Assembly: GCF_003860565.1 (NCBI RefSeq) | Contig: NZ_CP034157.1 | Coordinates: forward strand, 186,001 to 250,000 | DNA length: 64,000 bases | Source: Cloacibacterium normanense | GTDB taxonomy: Bacteria > Bacteroidota > Bacteroidia > Flavobacteriales > Weeksellaceae | Reading direction: 5' to 3' | Shown: positions 1 to 7,976 of the stretch, piece by piece | How positions within the stretch are numbered: the stretch's first letter is position 1 | Layout of the letters: each line of letters starts with the position of its first letter | Notes under the pieces: generated by a model | Seen by the model: the letters and a program-made list of their open reading frames with translations, nothing else | Told to the model about the DNA's origin: nothing | Database searches by the model: none | Made by a program: the position numbers and the translations under genes

Positions 1-141
1 AACGTCAAAAGCAATTTTGGCATTATTATCATCTGAGTTTTGGTCTATATGCACACGAATTTCTCCGGTAGAATGGTCTTCCGCTTGTTGAATGGCCTCC
101 ACAAGGGAAGCCATTTGAATATTGTTTAAAAAATTACTCAT
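1..141 (-). CDS. TPM-domain protein (N-terminal part, runs off the window)
   Basis: Only the first 47 codons are present; the gene continues past the left edge. The peptide starts MSNFLNNIQMASLVEAIQQA and continues with a TGEIRVHI stretch, which matches the start of the TPM (TLP18.3/Psb32/MOLO-1) domain, an envelope-associated domain of poorly defined role. Its ATG overlaps the TAA of lemA by one base (TAATG), so the two are translationally coupled. LemA-TPM pairs are common in bacteria, which supports the call. No signal peptide is visible in this part; families of this pair usually come as one secreted and one short cytoplasmic TPM gene, and this looks like the short kind (inference). Confidence 0.75.
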   Translation of the reverse strand, partial: MSNFLNNIQMASLVEAIQQAEDHSTGEIRVHIDQNSDDNNAKIAFDV

Positions 142-749
142 TATTCAGTGAAAACTTCAGGAGCTTTTTCAGCACCTGCATCTGCTTTAAATAAAGGTTT
201 TTCTTTGAAATTAGAGAAATTTGCGATGATGTTATTCGGGAAAACTTTAATAGAAGTATTGTATTCTTTCACCGCTGCGTTATAGTTTACGGTTTCTGCT
301 CTTATGCTGTTTTCAATCGCGGTATATTCTCTTTGGAAATCGATAAATTGTTGGTCAGCTTTTAGATTAGGATATTGTTCTACCACTGCCATTAATCTGC
401 TCAAAGCACCAGACAATTCACCTTGTGCTGCTTGGAATTTTGCCAAATCAGCTTCGGTCATATTAGTTGGGTCGATGGTTACTTGAGTTGCTTTAGAACG
501 TGCTTCGATTACTTTGGTTAAAGTTTCTTGCTCGAATTTAGCATAAGATTTTACGGTTCTTTCTAAGTTAGGAATAAGGTTTGCTCTTTTTTGGTAAACG
601 GTTTCTACATTTGCCCATTTTTCGTTTACGTTTTGTTCGCTTCCTACAAAACCATTTCTAATGCCAATTCCCCAAAATATTACCAATGCAATTACGCCAA
701 TCAGCACCAAACCTATTGTTCCAATGCCAAAACATCCTTTGTTGTTCAT
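141..749 (-). CDS. lemA: LemA family protein
   Basis: A 202-residue protein with one N-terminal membrane segment (about residues 8-29) preceded by a short tail, then a long helical domain. The segment NEKWANVETVYQKRANLIPN and the following EARSKA are characteristic LemA sequences. LemA proteins are membrane-anchored helical bundles with the bulk outside the cytoplasm; their biochemical function is not settled. The gene is first in a unit with the TPM-domain gene, which overlaps its stop codon. A TAnnTTTG promoter element lies upstream at 792-799 on this strand, back to back with the folA promoter. Confidence 0.9.
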   Translation of the reverse strand: MNNKGCFGIGTIGLVLIGVIALVIFWGIGIRNGFVGSEQNVNEKWANVETVYQKRANLIPNLERTVKSYAKFEQETLTKVIEARSKATQVTIDPTNMTEADLAKFQAAQGELSGALSRLMAVVEQYPNLKADQQFIDFQREYTAIENSIRAETVNYNAAVKEYNTSIKVFPNNIIANFSNFKEKPLFKADAGAEKAPEVFTE

Positions 750-791
750 AGTTTAATTTTTTTTAATTGTGTATTAAGTGATTCAGTAAAC

Positions 792-799
792 CAAATATA
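792..799 (-). promoter_or_regulatory. Candidate -7 promoter element for lemA
   Basis: TATATTTG on the minus strand, matching the Bacteroidetes TAnnTTTG consensus, about 43 bases before the lemA ATG. No clear -33 TTG was seen. Confidence 0.5.
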
Positions 800-811
800 C
801 AAATATTATGC

Positions 812-819
812 TAATTTTG
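812..819 (+). promoter_or_regulatory. Candidate -7 promoter element for folA
   Basis: TAATTTTG matches TAnnTTTG and lies 16 bases before the folA ATG, giving a very short leader. It is divergent from the lemA element just upstream. Confidence 0.55.
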
Positions 820-835
820 TAAAATATAACTTAAA

Positions 836-1330
836 ATGATTACAATAGTAGTAGCAATGGGGAAAAACAGAGAAATTGGTGTTGATAACCAGTTGCTTTG
901 GCATTTACCTAAAGATTTAAAACATTTTAAAGAACTTACGAGTGGTCACCCAATTATTATGGGCAGAAAAACCTACGAAAGTATTGGTAAACCGCTTCCT
1001 AATCGTACAAATATTGTGATTAGTAGAAAAAATGATTGGTTCGAAGAAGGAATTCTTATTGTAGGAAGTATCAAAGAAGCACTGAAATTTGCCAAAAAAA
1101 TAGACGAAAATGTTTTTGTCATTGGTGGAGGTACTATTTATGAACAAACGATAGATTTGGCAGATCAATTAGAGATTACTTTGGTAGATGCTACTTTAGA
1201 TGCTGATACTTATTTCCCAAAAATAGACGAGAAAATTTGGCAGAAAATTCAAGAAACTTGCCATGAAAAAGACGAAAAAAATCAATATGATTTTTGTTTT
1301 CAAACTTTTACAAAAAAGACTAGCGTCTAA
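836..1330 (+). CDS. folA: Dihydrofolate reductase
   Basis: A 164-residue enzyme that reduces dihydrofolate to tetrahydrofolate with NADPH. The N-terminus carries the substrate loop with WHLPKDLKHFK, placing the catalytic acid at Asp27 as in E. coli. The cofactor-binding IIMGRKTYESIGKPLPNR and VIGGGTIYEQ motifs follow. Length is normal for the family. The last codons and stop (ending TSV, then TAA) lie in a run of short repeated words (1325-1351), so the extreme C-terminus may have been reshaped by that repeat. Transcribed from a nearby TAnnTTTG promoter. Confidence 0.97.
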   Translation: MITIVVAMGKNREIGVDNQLLWHLPKDLKHFKELTSGHPIIMGRKTYESIGKPLPNRTNIVISRKNDWFEEGILIVGSIKEALKFAKKIDENVFVIGGGTIYEQTIDLADQLEITLVDATLDADTYFPKIDEKIWQKIQETCHEKDEKNQYDFCFQTFTKKTSV

Positions 1331-1351
1331 TGTCTGAAATCTAACATCTAA
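1325..1351. repeat. Degenerate short-word repeat (gtctaa/atctaa type)
   Basis: A run of near-copies of a 7-9 base word (gtctaat, gtctgaa, atctaac, atctaat) that begins in the last folA codons and includes its stop codon. It is one of many such runs between genes here; see findings. Confidence 0.6.
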
Positions 1352-1355
1352 TTTT

Positions 1356-1363
1356 TATATTTG
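1356..1363 (+). promoter_or_regulatory. Candidate -7 promoter element
   Basis: TATATTTG, 18 bases before the ATG of the TPR-like membrane protein gene at 1382. Confidence 0.5.
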
Positions 1364-1381
1364 CACACTTAATTTTAAGAG

Positions 1382-1948
1382 ATGAATAAGTACATAAAAT
1401 TTTTAATTGCTGGCTTAATGATTGCTGCGGGAGTTTACCTGATGATGAACCGTCAAATAGGATGGGGAATTGTAGTAATATTCTTTTCGCTGAGTCCTAT
1501 TTTATTATTTTTCAAAAATGAATACATCTTATTGGCTTTTTGGCAAATGAGAAAACAGAATTTTGTTAAAGCTGCACATTGGTTAACTTACATTAAAAAT
1601 TACCAATCTCAGTTGCACAAATCTCAATATGGTTATTTCCATTATTTGCAAGGGTTAACTCTAGCGCAAGAACATCCCGCAAAAGTAGAACCATTAATGA
1701 AAAAAGCTTTAGAATATGGCTTAAATATGAAGCACGATAGAGCAATGGCTACCTTAAATATAGCTGCAGCAGCACTTTCTAAAGGAAGAAAAGCAGAAGC
1801 TCAAAAATTATTAGAAGAAGCTAAAAGATTAGACGATCAAGGAATGATGGCAGATCAAATAAAAATGATGAAAGACCAATTGAAAATGCCTTCTATGCAA
1901 AAACACATGCATAATCCACAAATGAGACACAGAGGAAAATTCTTCTAA
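1382..1948 (+). CDS. Membrane protein with tetratricopeptide-like region, function unknown
   Basis: A 188-residue protein. Two closely spaced hydrophobic segments (about residues 5-22 and 27-50) form an N-terminal membrane anchor. The rest is helical and looks like two or three degenerate TPR units (LQGLTLAQEHPAKVEPLMKK, then ALSKGRKAEAQKLLEEAKRL), followed by a Met/Gln/His-rich tail (MQKHMHNPQMRHRGKFF). The domain probably faces the cytoplasm and binds another protein (inference from the TPR likeness). It has its own promoter element and a terminator-like hairpin downstream at 1998-2031. The Met/His tail might bind metal, but this is only a composition remark. Confidence 0.7.
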   Translation: MNKYIKFLIAGLMIAAGVYLMMNRQIGWGIVVIFFSLSPILLFFKNEYILLAFWQMRKQNFVKAAHWLTYIKNYQSQLHKSQYGYFHYLQGLTLAQEHPAKVEPLMKKALEYGLNMKHDRAMATLNIAAAALSKGRKAEAQKLLEEAKRLDDQGMMADQIKMMKDQLKMPSMQKHMHNPQMRHRGKFF

Positions 1949-1980
1949 AGAGCCAAGTTAAAAGTAAAAAGAGCCAAGGA
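1949..1980. repeat. Short-word repeat, agagccaag family
   Basis: Two copies of agagccaag (1949-1957 and 1970-1978) separated by an A-rich agtaaaa stretch. An inverted relative is at 56112-56139 and a weaker one at 63181-63198. It begins at the stop codon of the preceding gene. Confidence 0.55.
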
Positions 1981-1997
1981 ACTGGCATGTTATAAAT

Positions 1998-2031
1998 AAA
2001 ACTTTTGAGAAATCTTTCAGAAGTTTTTTTA
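1998..2031 (+). terminator. Probable terminator
   Basis: A hairpin with arms AAACTTTTGA and TCAGAAGTTT followed by a run of T, downstream of the TPR-like membrane protein gene. Confidence 0.6.
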
Positions 2032-2049
2032 TGGTTTGTCTTGTTATTC

Positions 2050-2102
2050 AGAGAGTTGCGAGATATAGGTTTTTTACTTACGACTTCGGACTTCCAAACT
2101 TC
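2050..2102. repeat. Short-word repeat (gagttgcgag / acttcggacttcc)
   Basis: Degenerate words GAGAGTTGCGAG and GACTTCGGACTTCC between convergent genes. Related words occur at 54013-54031 (inverted), 57771-57837 and 58920-58941. Confidence 0.5.
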
Positions 2103-2735
2103 CTACATTTCTGCATCATTGAAATTTCCGTAGAATTTTGGCATTTGCCAATGGTATTTTACCGCTAGTGTTCTAATGCTTACAATAAGAAGAATGGTTA
2201 AGATTTGATTAATTTCTTCAGACAAACCACTGAAATTTTTCAGAAGTATGTAGACTATTCCACCTGCAATTGCTGCGGTAGCATAAATTTCTTTTCTGAA
2301 AATCAAAGGAATTCTGTTTAGCAAAATATCTCGGATAATTCCACCAAAACAACCAGTAATTGTGCCTAAAACGACTCCAATAACGGGATGTAAATCGGCA
2401 TTTAATCCTTTTTGAACTCCAATAATTGTAAAAAGTCCCAATCCAAGACTATCAAAAATAAATAGCGTTACCTGAAATTTTTTCTCAATTAATTTGAATA
2501 TCATCGTAAAAATAGCAGTGAAAAAAATCAAACTCACGGCTAATAAATCGTGCATCCAAAAAACAGGGACATCTAGTAATAAATCTCTTACGGTTCCGCC
2601 ACCTACAGAAGTTACAAATGCAATAATAAGAACGCCAAAAGGATCAAAACGCTTTTGCATAGCCGCAAAACTTCCCGACATCGCAAAAGATACCGTACCA
2701 AGGACTTCTATTAAAAAGGTAAAATCTGGAAGCAT
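2103..2735 (-). CDS. Trimeric intracellular cation channel (TRIC/UPF0126, YicG-like) protein
   Basis: A 210-residue inner-membrane protein with about seven hydrophobic segments arranged as two similar halves. Each half carries the hallmark glycine-rich kink: GGGTVRDLLLD near residue 45 and GGIIRDILLNRIP near residue 133. Bacterial TRIC homologues form homotrimeric monovalent-cation channels. Length matches the family. The start is the ATG at 2735, 45 bases downstream of the coaD stop, so the two may be co-transcribed from the ddl-coaD side. The gene ends against short-word repeats. Confidence 0.9.
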   Translation of the reverse strand: MLPDFTFLIEVLGTVSFAMSGSFAAMQKRFDPFGVLIIAFVTSVGGGTVRDLLLDVPVFWMHDLLAVSLIFFTAIFTMIFKLIEKKFQVTLFIFDSLGLGLFTIIGVQKGLNADLHPVIGVVLGTITGCFGGIIRDILLNRIPLIFRKEIYATAAIAGGIVYILLKNFSGLSEEINQILTILLIVSIRTLAVKYHWQMPKFYGNFNDAEM

Positions 2736-2780
2736 GGGTAGAAAAAGTTTAAAAAAAAATCGAGTGAAAATTAAAAAATT

Positions 2781-3239
2781 CTAAACTCTCACTGCATCAG
2801 GAACAAATAATTGATATTCTCCTTTGTTAGAAATAATTTCTCTTACAATACTGCTACTGATAAATGATTTTCCAGAAGAGGTAAGTAAGAAAACGGTTTC
2901 TAATTTTCTTCTCGCCAAAGTTCTGTTGGTATGAGCAATTGCTTTTTCAAATTCAAAATCGGCAGGATTTCTGAGACCTCTCAGTATAAATTGAGCTTCT
3001 TTTTTGATGCAATAATCGATGGTTAATCCTTCAAAATAATCTACTTCTACATTGGGGAAATGTGCTACAGATTTTTGAATAAATTCCATGCGTTTTTCTA
3101 GCGGAAACATATATTTTTTCTGAGAATTCTGTCCGATAGCGATGATGAGTTTATCAAACAGAGGAACAGCTCTTTCAATAATGTCAAGATGTCCTAAAGT
3201 AATCGGGTCAAAAGATCCTGGAAATACAGCGATTTTCAT
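2781..3239 (-). CDS. coaD: Phosphopantetheine adenylyltransferase
   Basis: A 152-residue enzyme of coenzyme A synthesis that transfers AMP from ATP to 4'-phosphopantetheine. The nucleotidyltransferase signature is clear: FPGSFDPITLGHLDIIERA near the start (TxGH motif) and ISSSIVREI near residue 130 for the phosphate-binding loop. It acts in the cytoplasm as a hexamer in known members. It lies downstream of ddl with an inverted word-repeat hairpin in the gap (3253-3330), and upstream of the TRIC gene. All key motifs are intact. Confidence 0.97.
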   Translation of the reverse strand: MKIAVFPGSFDPITLGHLDIIERAVPLFDKLIIAIGQNSQKKYMFPLEKRMEFIQKSVAHFPNVEVDYFEGLTIDYCIKKEAQFILRGLRNPADFEFEKAIAHTNRTLARRKLETVFLLTSSGKSFISSSIVREIISNKGEYQLFVPDAVRV

Positions 3240-3252
3240 TTTTTTAAGCTTT

Positions 3253-3330
3253 CTGCAGTCAGCAATCTGCCTTCTGCTATTGTTTTTTATAATTTTTTGC
3301 TGAAAGCCAAATGCCGACAGCAGATTGCAA
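3253..3330. repeat. Inverted pair of short-word arms between coaD and ddl
   Basis: Left arm 3253-3277 (ctgcagtcagcaatctgc and a second ctgc word) and right arm 3299-3330 contain the exact inverted 9-mers GCAATCTGC (3262-3270) and GCAGATTGC (3320-3328). The 20-base spacer is T-rich. If transcribed with ddl it would fold into a long imperfect hairpin. Confidence 0.6.
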
Positions 3331-3331
3331 T

Positions 3332-4315
3332 TTACTTTTTAAGTGCTTTTTCTACTTCGTTTCCACAAAGGTCTTTGATAGAAATTCCGTAAATTTTTGC
3401 TTGTTGAGGTAAGATAGAAGCTGGTGAAAATCCAGGATTGGTATTCATTTCTAGCATGTAAGGCGTTCCATCCATAATGATGTATTCACTTCTAGAAAAA
3501 CCGCTCATTCCCAAAGATTCATAGGCATGTTTTGCGATTTTTTCTACTTTATATCTGGTTTCTTCGTCTAATCTAGCGGGTGTAATTTCTTCGGAAGCAC
3601 CTTCATATTTCGCTTCGTAATCGAAAAACTCTTTGTGTGGAACAATTTCTGTAATTCCCAAAACAATGGTTTCTCCTTTGTAATCGATTACACCTACAGA
3701 AACCTCCATTCCGTTTAAGAAAGATTCTATTAAAATTTCATCATCTTCTTTGAAGGCAAATTCTATCGCTGCTGCCAATTCAGATTTGGCTTTAACTTTA
3801 GAAATTCCGAGTGAAGAGCCACTTTGATTGGGTTTTACAAATAAAGGAAGTCCTAATTCTTCTACAATTGTGTCTTCATTAATATTTTCTCCTTTTCTCA
3901 GGTAAAAACTTTTTGCAGAAGGAATTCCGTATTTTGCTAAAACGGCAAGAGTATCTTTTTTGTTGAAAGTAAGAGCGCTTTTATAGAAATCACAGCCTGT
4001 ATATTTTTGACCAATAGCATTCCAATAGCCTTGTAATTCACCATTTTCGCCAGGAGCACCGTGAATAATGTTGAAACAAACGTCAAATTTTAAAATTGCT
4101 CCGTCTGAAAGCGTTACAGAAAAATCTCCTTTGTTAATGGGAAGTTTTTCTTCATTTTCGTTTAAAAAGTACCATTCTTCTTTTAGAATTACTACTTTAT
4201 AAACATTATATAAATCTCTGTCTAGAGAGTCATAAATTAATTGGCCACTTTTCAGAGAAACCTTGTATTCATCAGAGAAGCCACCCATTACTACGGCTAC
4301 ATTTTTCTTGCTCAT
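3332..4315 (-). CDS. ddl: D-alanine--D-alanine ligase
   Basis: A 327-residue ATP-grasp enzyme that joins two D-alanines for peptidoglycan precursors. The N-terminal domain starts with VAVVMGGFSDEYKVSLKSG, the family's first substrate loop. The ATP-grasp core has LPLFVKPNQSGSSLGISKV, and the C-terminus has EMNTNPGFSPASILPQQA with the metal-binding Glu and Asn. The gene is first in a unit with coaD and shares its upstream region with the divergent PASTA-protein gene; both have TAnnTTTG elements there. murI at 9.2 kb serves the D-glutamate side of the same pathway. Confidence 0.97.
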   Translation of the reverse strand: MSKKNVAVVMGGFSDEYKVSLKSGQLIYDSLDRDLYNVYKVVILKEEWYFLNENEEKLPINKGDFSVTLSDGAILKFDVCFNIIHGAPGENGELQGYWNAIGQKYTGCDFYKSALTFNKKDTLAVLAKYGIPSAKSFYLRKGENINEDTIVEELGLPLFVKPNQSGSSLGISKVKAKSELAAAIEFAFKEDDEILIESFLNGMEVSVGVIDYKGETIVLGITEIVPHKEFFDYEAKYEGASEEITPARLDEETRYKVEKIAKHAYESLGMSGFSRSEYIIMDGTPYMLEMNTNPGFSPASILPQQAKIYGISIKDLCGNEVEKALKK

Positions 4316-4338
4316 ACTTTTTAAAAAACTAATAAACG

Positions 4339-4346
4339 CAAATGTA
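4339..4346 (-). promoter_or_regulatory. Candidate -7 promoter element for ddl
   Basis: TACATTTG on the minus strand, 23 bases before the ddl ATG. Confidence 0.55.
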
Positions 4347-4383
4347 ATTATTTTTCAACTTAAATATTTCATAATTTTATATT

Positions 4384-4391
4384 TATATTTG
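4384..4391 (+). promoter_or_regulatory. Candidate -7 promoter element for the PASTA gene
   Basis: TATATTTG, 29 bases before the ATG at 4421; divergent from the ddl element. Confidence 0.55.
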
Positions 4392-4420
4392 CGTTTATAT
4401 TTCGAATAAATAAAAAATTT

Positions 4421-5404
4421 ATGCTTCGATCTTTTTTCCACTGGAAAGTTTTTGTAAACTTAATAGTAGCACTTGTAATTTTTGTAGGAGTAGTTTGGCT
4501 TACCTTTCGATGGCTAGAATTTCACACCAATCACGGTGAAGAAATTCAGGTTCCGAATGTTGTCAATATGAAGGTACACCAAGCAATAGAGGTTCTAGAT
4601 GACCAAGGCTTAGAATATGAAGTAGATAGCTTTAAGTACGATCCAAAATTTAAACCATATCAAGTTCTGCAAATTTATCCATCACCTGGTTCTAGAGTTA
4701 AAGATGGAAGAACTATTGTATTAAAAGTAAATCCTAAAACTTATGCACCAGTTGCGGTTCCAGATGTTTTGGATAGATATAAGTATTTGGCTTTCAGGAA
4801 GTTTGATTTATTAGGTTTGAAAGTAGGAGATACTATTTATGAGCCTAATATTCAGAAAGATGCTGTCATTAGAATGATGTTTAATGGCAGAGTGATCAAA
4901 CCGGGAGAAAAAGTGCCAATGTTTTCTACGCTTGATTTAGTCATTGGTTCTGGACCGATGAGAAACGTAGTGATTCCTAATTTGGTAGGAAGAACTGTGG
5001 CAGAAGCGAAAGCTATTATTGCTCAAAATTACTTTGAAGTAGGATTGGTAGAATATGAAGACGGACAAAATAATGATTCTGATATTATTTACTATCAAGA
5101 TCCTGCAAGTGGTTCTGTAAGAGACCAAGGAATGCAAATAGATTTGTGGGCAAGTAAAAAAACACCTGCCGAAATGCAGTCTAAAATTCAAGAACTGAAT
5201 AGTATTTATAGAACTACAGATATTAATACCATGCCAGAACCTTCTGACAATGAATTTATCCCAGTTCCAAGTGAAGAACCCGTAAATACTACACCAAAAC
5301 CACCTGTAGAAAAACCTAAAACCACTACCAATACAAATAATACAAAACCTGCGGAAACAAAACCAGCAGAAGAAAAACCTGCAAAAAAGGTAATTGTAGA
5401 GTAG
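4421..5404 (+). CDS. PASTA domain protein, membrane anchored
   Basis: A 327-residue protein with one N-terminal membrane segment (about residues 9-29) and three PASTA repeats outside the cytoplasm: one starting at IQVPNVVNMKVHQAIEVLDD, a divergent one around VAVPDVLDRYKYLAFRKFDL, and one at VVIPNLVGRTVAEAKAIIAQ. PASTA domains bind peptidoglycan stem or muropeptide parts in kinases and PBPs. No kinase domain is present, as usual for the stand-alone PASTA proteins of Bacteroidetes. The last 60 residues are low complexity, rich in Pro, Thr, Lys and Glu. A strong terminator follows at 5432. Confidence 0.9.
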   Translation: MLRSFFHWKVFVNLIVALVIFVGVVWLTFRWLEFHTNHGEEIQVPNVVNMKVHQAIEVLDDQGLEYEVDSFKYDPKFKPYQVLQIYPSPGSRVKDGRTIVLKVNPKTYAPVAVPDVLDRYKYLAFRKFDLLGLKVGDTIYEPNIQKDAVIRMMFNGRVIKPGEKVPMFSTLDLVIGSGPMRNVVIPNLVGRTVAEAKAIIAQNYFEVGLVEYEDGQNNDSDIIYYQDPASGSVRDQGMQIDLWASKKTPAEMQSKIQELNSIYRTTDINTMPEPSDNEFIPVPSEEPVNTTPKPPVEKPKTTTNTNNTKPAETKPAEEKPAKKVIVE

Positions 5405-5431
5405 TTTTTTAGAAATTAAAATAATTTATAG

Positions 5432-5465
5432 AACTTTGCCGAAAATTTTTTGGCAAAGTTTTTTT
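5432..5465 (+). terminator. Intrinsic terminator after the PASTA gene
   Basis: Perfect 9-bp arms AACTTTGCC and GGCAAAGTT followed by seven T. The next gene's ATG is only 8 bases after it. Confidence 0.85.
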
Positions 5466-5472
5466 GAATAAT

Positions 5473-6537
5473 ATGAGCGAAAAAGAAGATTTTTTAGAAG
5501 AAGATTTATTGTTAGAAGACGAAAATTCTAATGACGAAGAAAACTCAGGGTTGTTTGAACATCTCAATATTACCGTGGATAAAAAGCAAGAACCTTTGAG
5601 AATAGATAAATTTCTTTTGATTTATCGCCAAAATTCTTCTAGAAATAAAATTTCGCAAACGTGTAGAGCAGGAAACGTCATCGTAAATGGTAATCCTGTA
5701 AAACAAAATTATCGTGTAAAGCCGGGAGATGAAATTTCGGTATTATTAACGCATCCTCCGCGTGAAAATGTTATTATTCCAGAAGATATTCCTTTTAAAA
5801 TTGTCTATGAAGATGAAGATGTCTTAGTGGTAGACAAAGAACCGGGAATGGTAGTACATCCAGGTTTTGGGAATTGGCAAGGAACATTGGTGAATGCAGT
5901 TGCATTTCATTTTCAGAAAAATGGATTTACTTCAGATTTAGATAGAGTAGGCTTGGTTCATAGAATTGATAAAGATACTTCTGGGTTAATCGTTTTAGCC
6001 AAAAATGAATATGCATTGAGCTTTTTGGCCAAGCAATTTTTTGACCGAAAAACCAAACGTTTGTATTGGGCTTTTGTTTGGGGAAATTTAGAAAATGACG
6101 AAGGAACAATCAGAGGACACATCGGAAGACATCAGAAAAACCGAATGCAAATGGCAGTTTATGAAGATGGAAGCCAAGGAAAACATGCCGTAACGCATTA
6201 TAAAGTTCTAGAAAGATTCAAATACATGACTTGGGTAGAATGTAAATTGGAAACGGGAAGAACTCACCAAATTAGAGCGCATTTTAAACATATTGGTCAT
6301 ACGCTTTTTAACGACGAAAGATATGAAGGTCATCAAATTTTGCGTGGGGTAAACTTACCAAAATACAAGCAATTTGTAAAAAATGTCTTCGAAGTTTTAC
6401 CTAGACACGCTTTACACGCTCATACTTTAGGCTTCATTCATCCTACTACAAAAAAAGAAATGTATTTTGAGTCACCGATGCCAAAAGATATGCAAGATGC
6501 GGTAGAAAAATGGAGAAATTACTTGCAAAATTCTTAA
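5473..6537 (+). CDS. RluA family pseudouridine synthase (RluD-like)
   Basis: A 354-residue enzyme that isomerises uridines, most likely in 23S rRNA. It has an acidic N-terminal tail, an S4 RNA-binding domain (about residues 30-95, with KISQTCRAGNVIVNGNPVK), and the catalytic domain with GLVHRIDKDTSGLIVLAK; the catalytic Asp is near residue 166. GRTHQIRAHF is the second conserved motif. I chose ATG at 5473 rather than the in-frame TTG at 5464 because the TTG lies in the preceding terminator's T-run. The exact target (RluD-type is most likely by length and order of domains) is inferred. Confidence 0.93.
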   Translation: MSEKEDFLEEDLLLEDENSNDEENSGLFEHLNITVDKKQEPLRIDKFLLIYRQNSSRNKISQTCRAGNVIVNGNPVKQNYRVKPGDEISVLLTHPPRENVIIPEDIPFKIVYEDEDVLVVDKEPGMVVHPGFGNWQGTLVNAVAFHFQKNGFTSDLDRVGLVHRIDKDTSGLIVLAKNEYALSFLAKQFFDRKTKRLYWAFVWGNLENDEGTIRGHIGRHQKNRMQMAVYEDGSQGKHAVTHYKVLERFKYMTWVECKLETGRTHQIRAHFKHIGHTLFNDERYEGHQILRGVNLPKYKQFVKNVFEVLPRHALHAHTLGFIHPTTKKEMYFESPMPKDMQDAVEKWRNYLQNS

Positions 6538-6596
6538 TTCAAATCGTTTTCGGTCTGGTTTAAGACAAAGAAATTTTCAATTCCATACTTTTTACT

Positions 6597-6604
6597 TAAA
6601 TTTG
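6597..6604 (+). promoter_or_regulatory. Candidate -7 promoter element
   Basis: TAAATTTG, 20 bases before the ATG of the PorP/SprF gene. Confidence 0.55.
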
Positions 6605-6624
6605 AAGTTTAGAAATTCACGACC

Positions 6625-7575
6625 ATGAAAAAAATATTATTCACATTTTTTGCTGCTTTTTCAGGATTGAGCTATGCTCAAGAAACTATTCCTATGTATC
6701 AGCAGTATTTATTTGATAGTGAATTTCTCTTTAATCCAGCGCATATTGGTAAAACAGATGATGTAAATTTGGTTGCCAACTATCAAAAACAATTTTCAAA
6801 ATTTGATGAATCTCCCAATGTACAATCGGTAGGAATTCATGCCAATGCTTTTGATAGAGTAGGAATAGGCGCTTATTTTTTCCGTGACCAAAACGGGCCA
6901 ATTTCTGCAAACGGAATTGCAATTGGTGCTTCTTACTTTGTTCCACTCAGTGATGAAGATGGCAGAAAAGACCAATTTTCTTTCGGGACATCAGTAAATT
7001 TTTACAATCAGAACTTTGATGTTTCTAAAGTAAATGCGCAAGATCCAAATGATCCTTTGCTTTACGAAAATAACAACAGTATTTTCATTGCTTATGCTAA
7101 CTTAGGATTACAAGCTACTTATAGCAGAGCTTTTGCGGGGATTTCTGTTGCAGATATTCCATTGAGTAACAATACACCAGTGGTAAATGGTATAGAACCG
7201 TCGCCAACCAGATTTTACCTTAATGCAGGATATGACTGGGAAATTACCGAAGGATTTTCGGTAGAACCTTCTGTGATGATGAATTTGAATACCAATTCAT
7301 CTAGAATGTTTGACATCAATGTTCTGATGAAATTGTATGGTGAAAGTGATTATTTTGCTGCGGGAATCAATTACAGAACGGCAAAAAGTGCTGTGGGAAG
7401 CCAACAGTTAAGCATGTCACCTATTATTAAATTTAAACTCAATAAACTCCATTTCGGAGCTTCTTATAATTTAGGATTGTCTGATATTCAAGAATACGGC
7501 GGAAATTCGTTCATGCTCAGTTTAGGTTATGATATTCCTAATTTTATCAATCAAAGAGGATTTAGATATCGTTAA
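6625..7575 (+). CDS. PorP/SprF family type IX secretion system membrane protein
   Basis: A 316-residue outer-membrane protein with a signal peptide (MKKILFTFFAAFSGLSYAQ, cleavage near residue 18). The start of the mature part, IPMYQQYLFDSEFLFNPAHI, and the following repeated beta-strands match PorP/SprF. Members of this family are accessory outer-membrane components found with type IX secretion and gliding genes; many genomes hold several copies, often next to a cargo adhesin. No such partner is adjacent here, so which substrate it serves is not visible. It has its own promoter element. Confidence 0.92.
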   Translation: MKKILFTFFAAFSGLSYAQETIPMYQQYLFDSEFLFNPAHIGKTDDVNLVANYQKQFSKFDESPNVQSVGIHANAFDRVGIGAYFFRDQNGPISANGIAIGASYFVPLSDEDGRKDQFSFGTSVNFYNQNFDVSKVNAQDPNDPLLYENNNSIFIAYANLGLQATYSRAFAGISVADIPLSNNTPVVNGIEPSPTRFYLNAGYDWEITEGFSVEPSVMMNLNTNSSRMFDINVLMKLYGESDYFAAGINYRTAKSAVGSQQLSMSPIIKFKLNKLHFGASYNLGLSDIQEYGGNSFMLSLGYDIPNFINQRGFRYR

Positions 7576-7576
7576 A

Positions 7577-7608
7577 TTTGCTGGAAGCATGATGCTGGAA
7601 GTTTGATG
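7577..7608. repeat. Left short-word arm flanking the four-helix-bundle gene
   Basis: Contains gctggaag twice (7580-7587 and 7594-7601) with catgat between. Its reverse complement, with CTTCCAGCATCAT, resembles the right arm at 7977-8005. Confidence 0.6.
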
Positions 7609-7622
7609 TAATTTAATTGAAG

Positions 7623-7976
7623 ATGAGCTTTAAATTTGAAAAATTAACAATTTGGCAAGACTCCATGAGTTATGGAGAAAAGATATTTAAATTGTCTTTT
7701 AATTTTCCAAAAGATGAAATATTTAATCTAACTTCTCAGATTAGAAGAGCTTCTGATTCAATCGCTCTTAATATTTCAGAAGGAAGTATTTTACAAAGTA
7801 ATACTGAATTTAAAAAATTTCTAGGATATTCAATTCGTTCATTAGCAGAAGTGGTAACTTGTCTTTATAAAGCGAAGGATAGGAACTATATTGATGAGAG
7901 TGATTTTAAAGAATTATATCAAGAAGCATATAAATTAATGAATTCTATAATTGCATTTAGAAATAAACTCAATTAA
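7623..7976 (+). CDS. Four-helix-bundle protein (S23 / intervening-sequence protein family)
   Basis: A 117-residue protein with the family hallmarks: KFEKLTIWQDSMSYGEKIFK at the start, QIRRASDSIALNISEG near residue 40, a FLGYSIRSLAEVVTCL helix, and a final helix with LMNSIIAFRNKL. Relatives are encoded in 23S rRNA intervening sequences or stand alone; the fold is also that of the Avd accessory protein of diversity-generating retroelements. The function is unknown. ATG 7623 is preferred over the in-frame TTG at 7617. The gene is enclosed by inverted short-word arms at 7577-7608 and 7977-8005, which suggests a unit of gene plus arms that arrived together (inference). Confidence 0.93.
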   Translation: MSFKFEKLTIWQDSMSYGEKIFKLSFNFPKDEIFNLTSQIRRASDSIALNISEGSILQSNTEFKKFLGYSIRSLAEVVTCLYKAKDRNYIDESDFKELYQEAYKLMNSIIAFRNKLN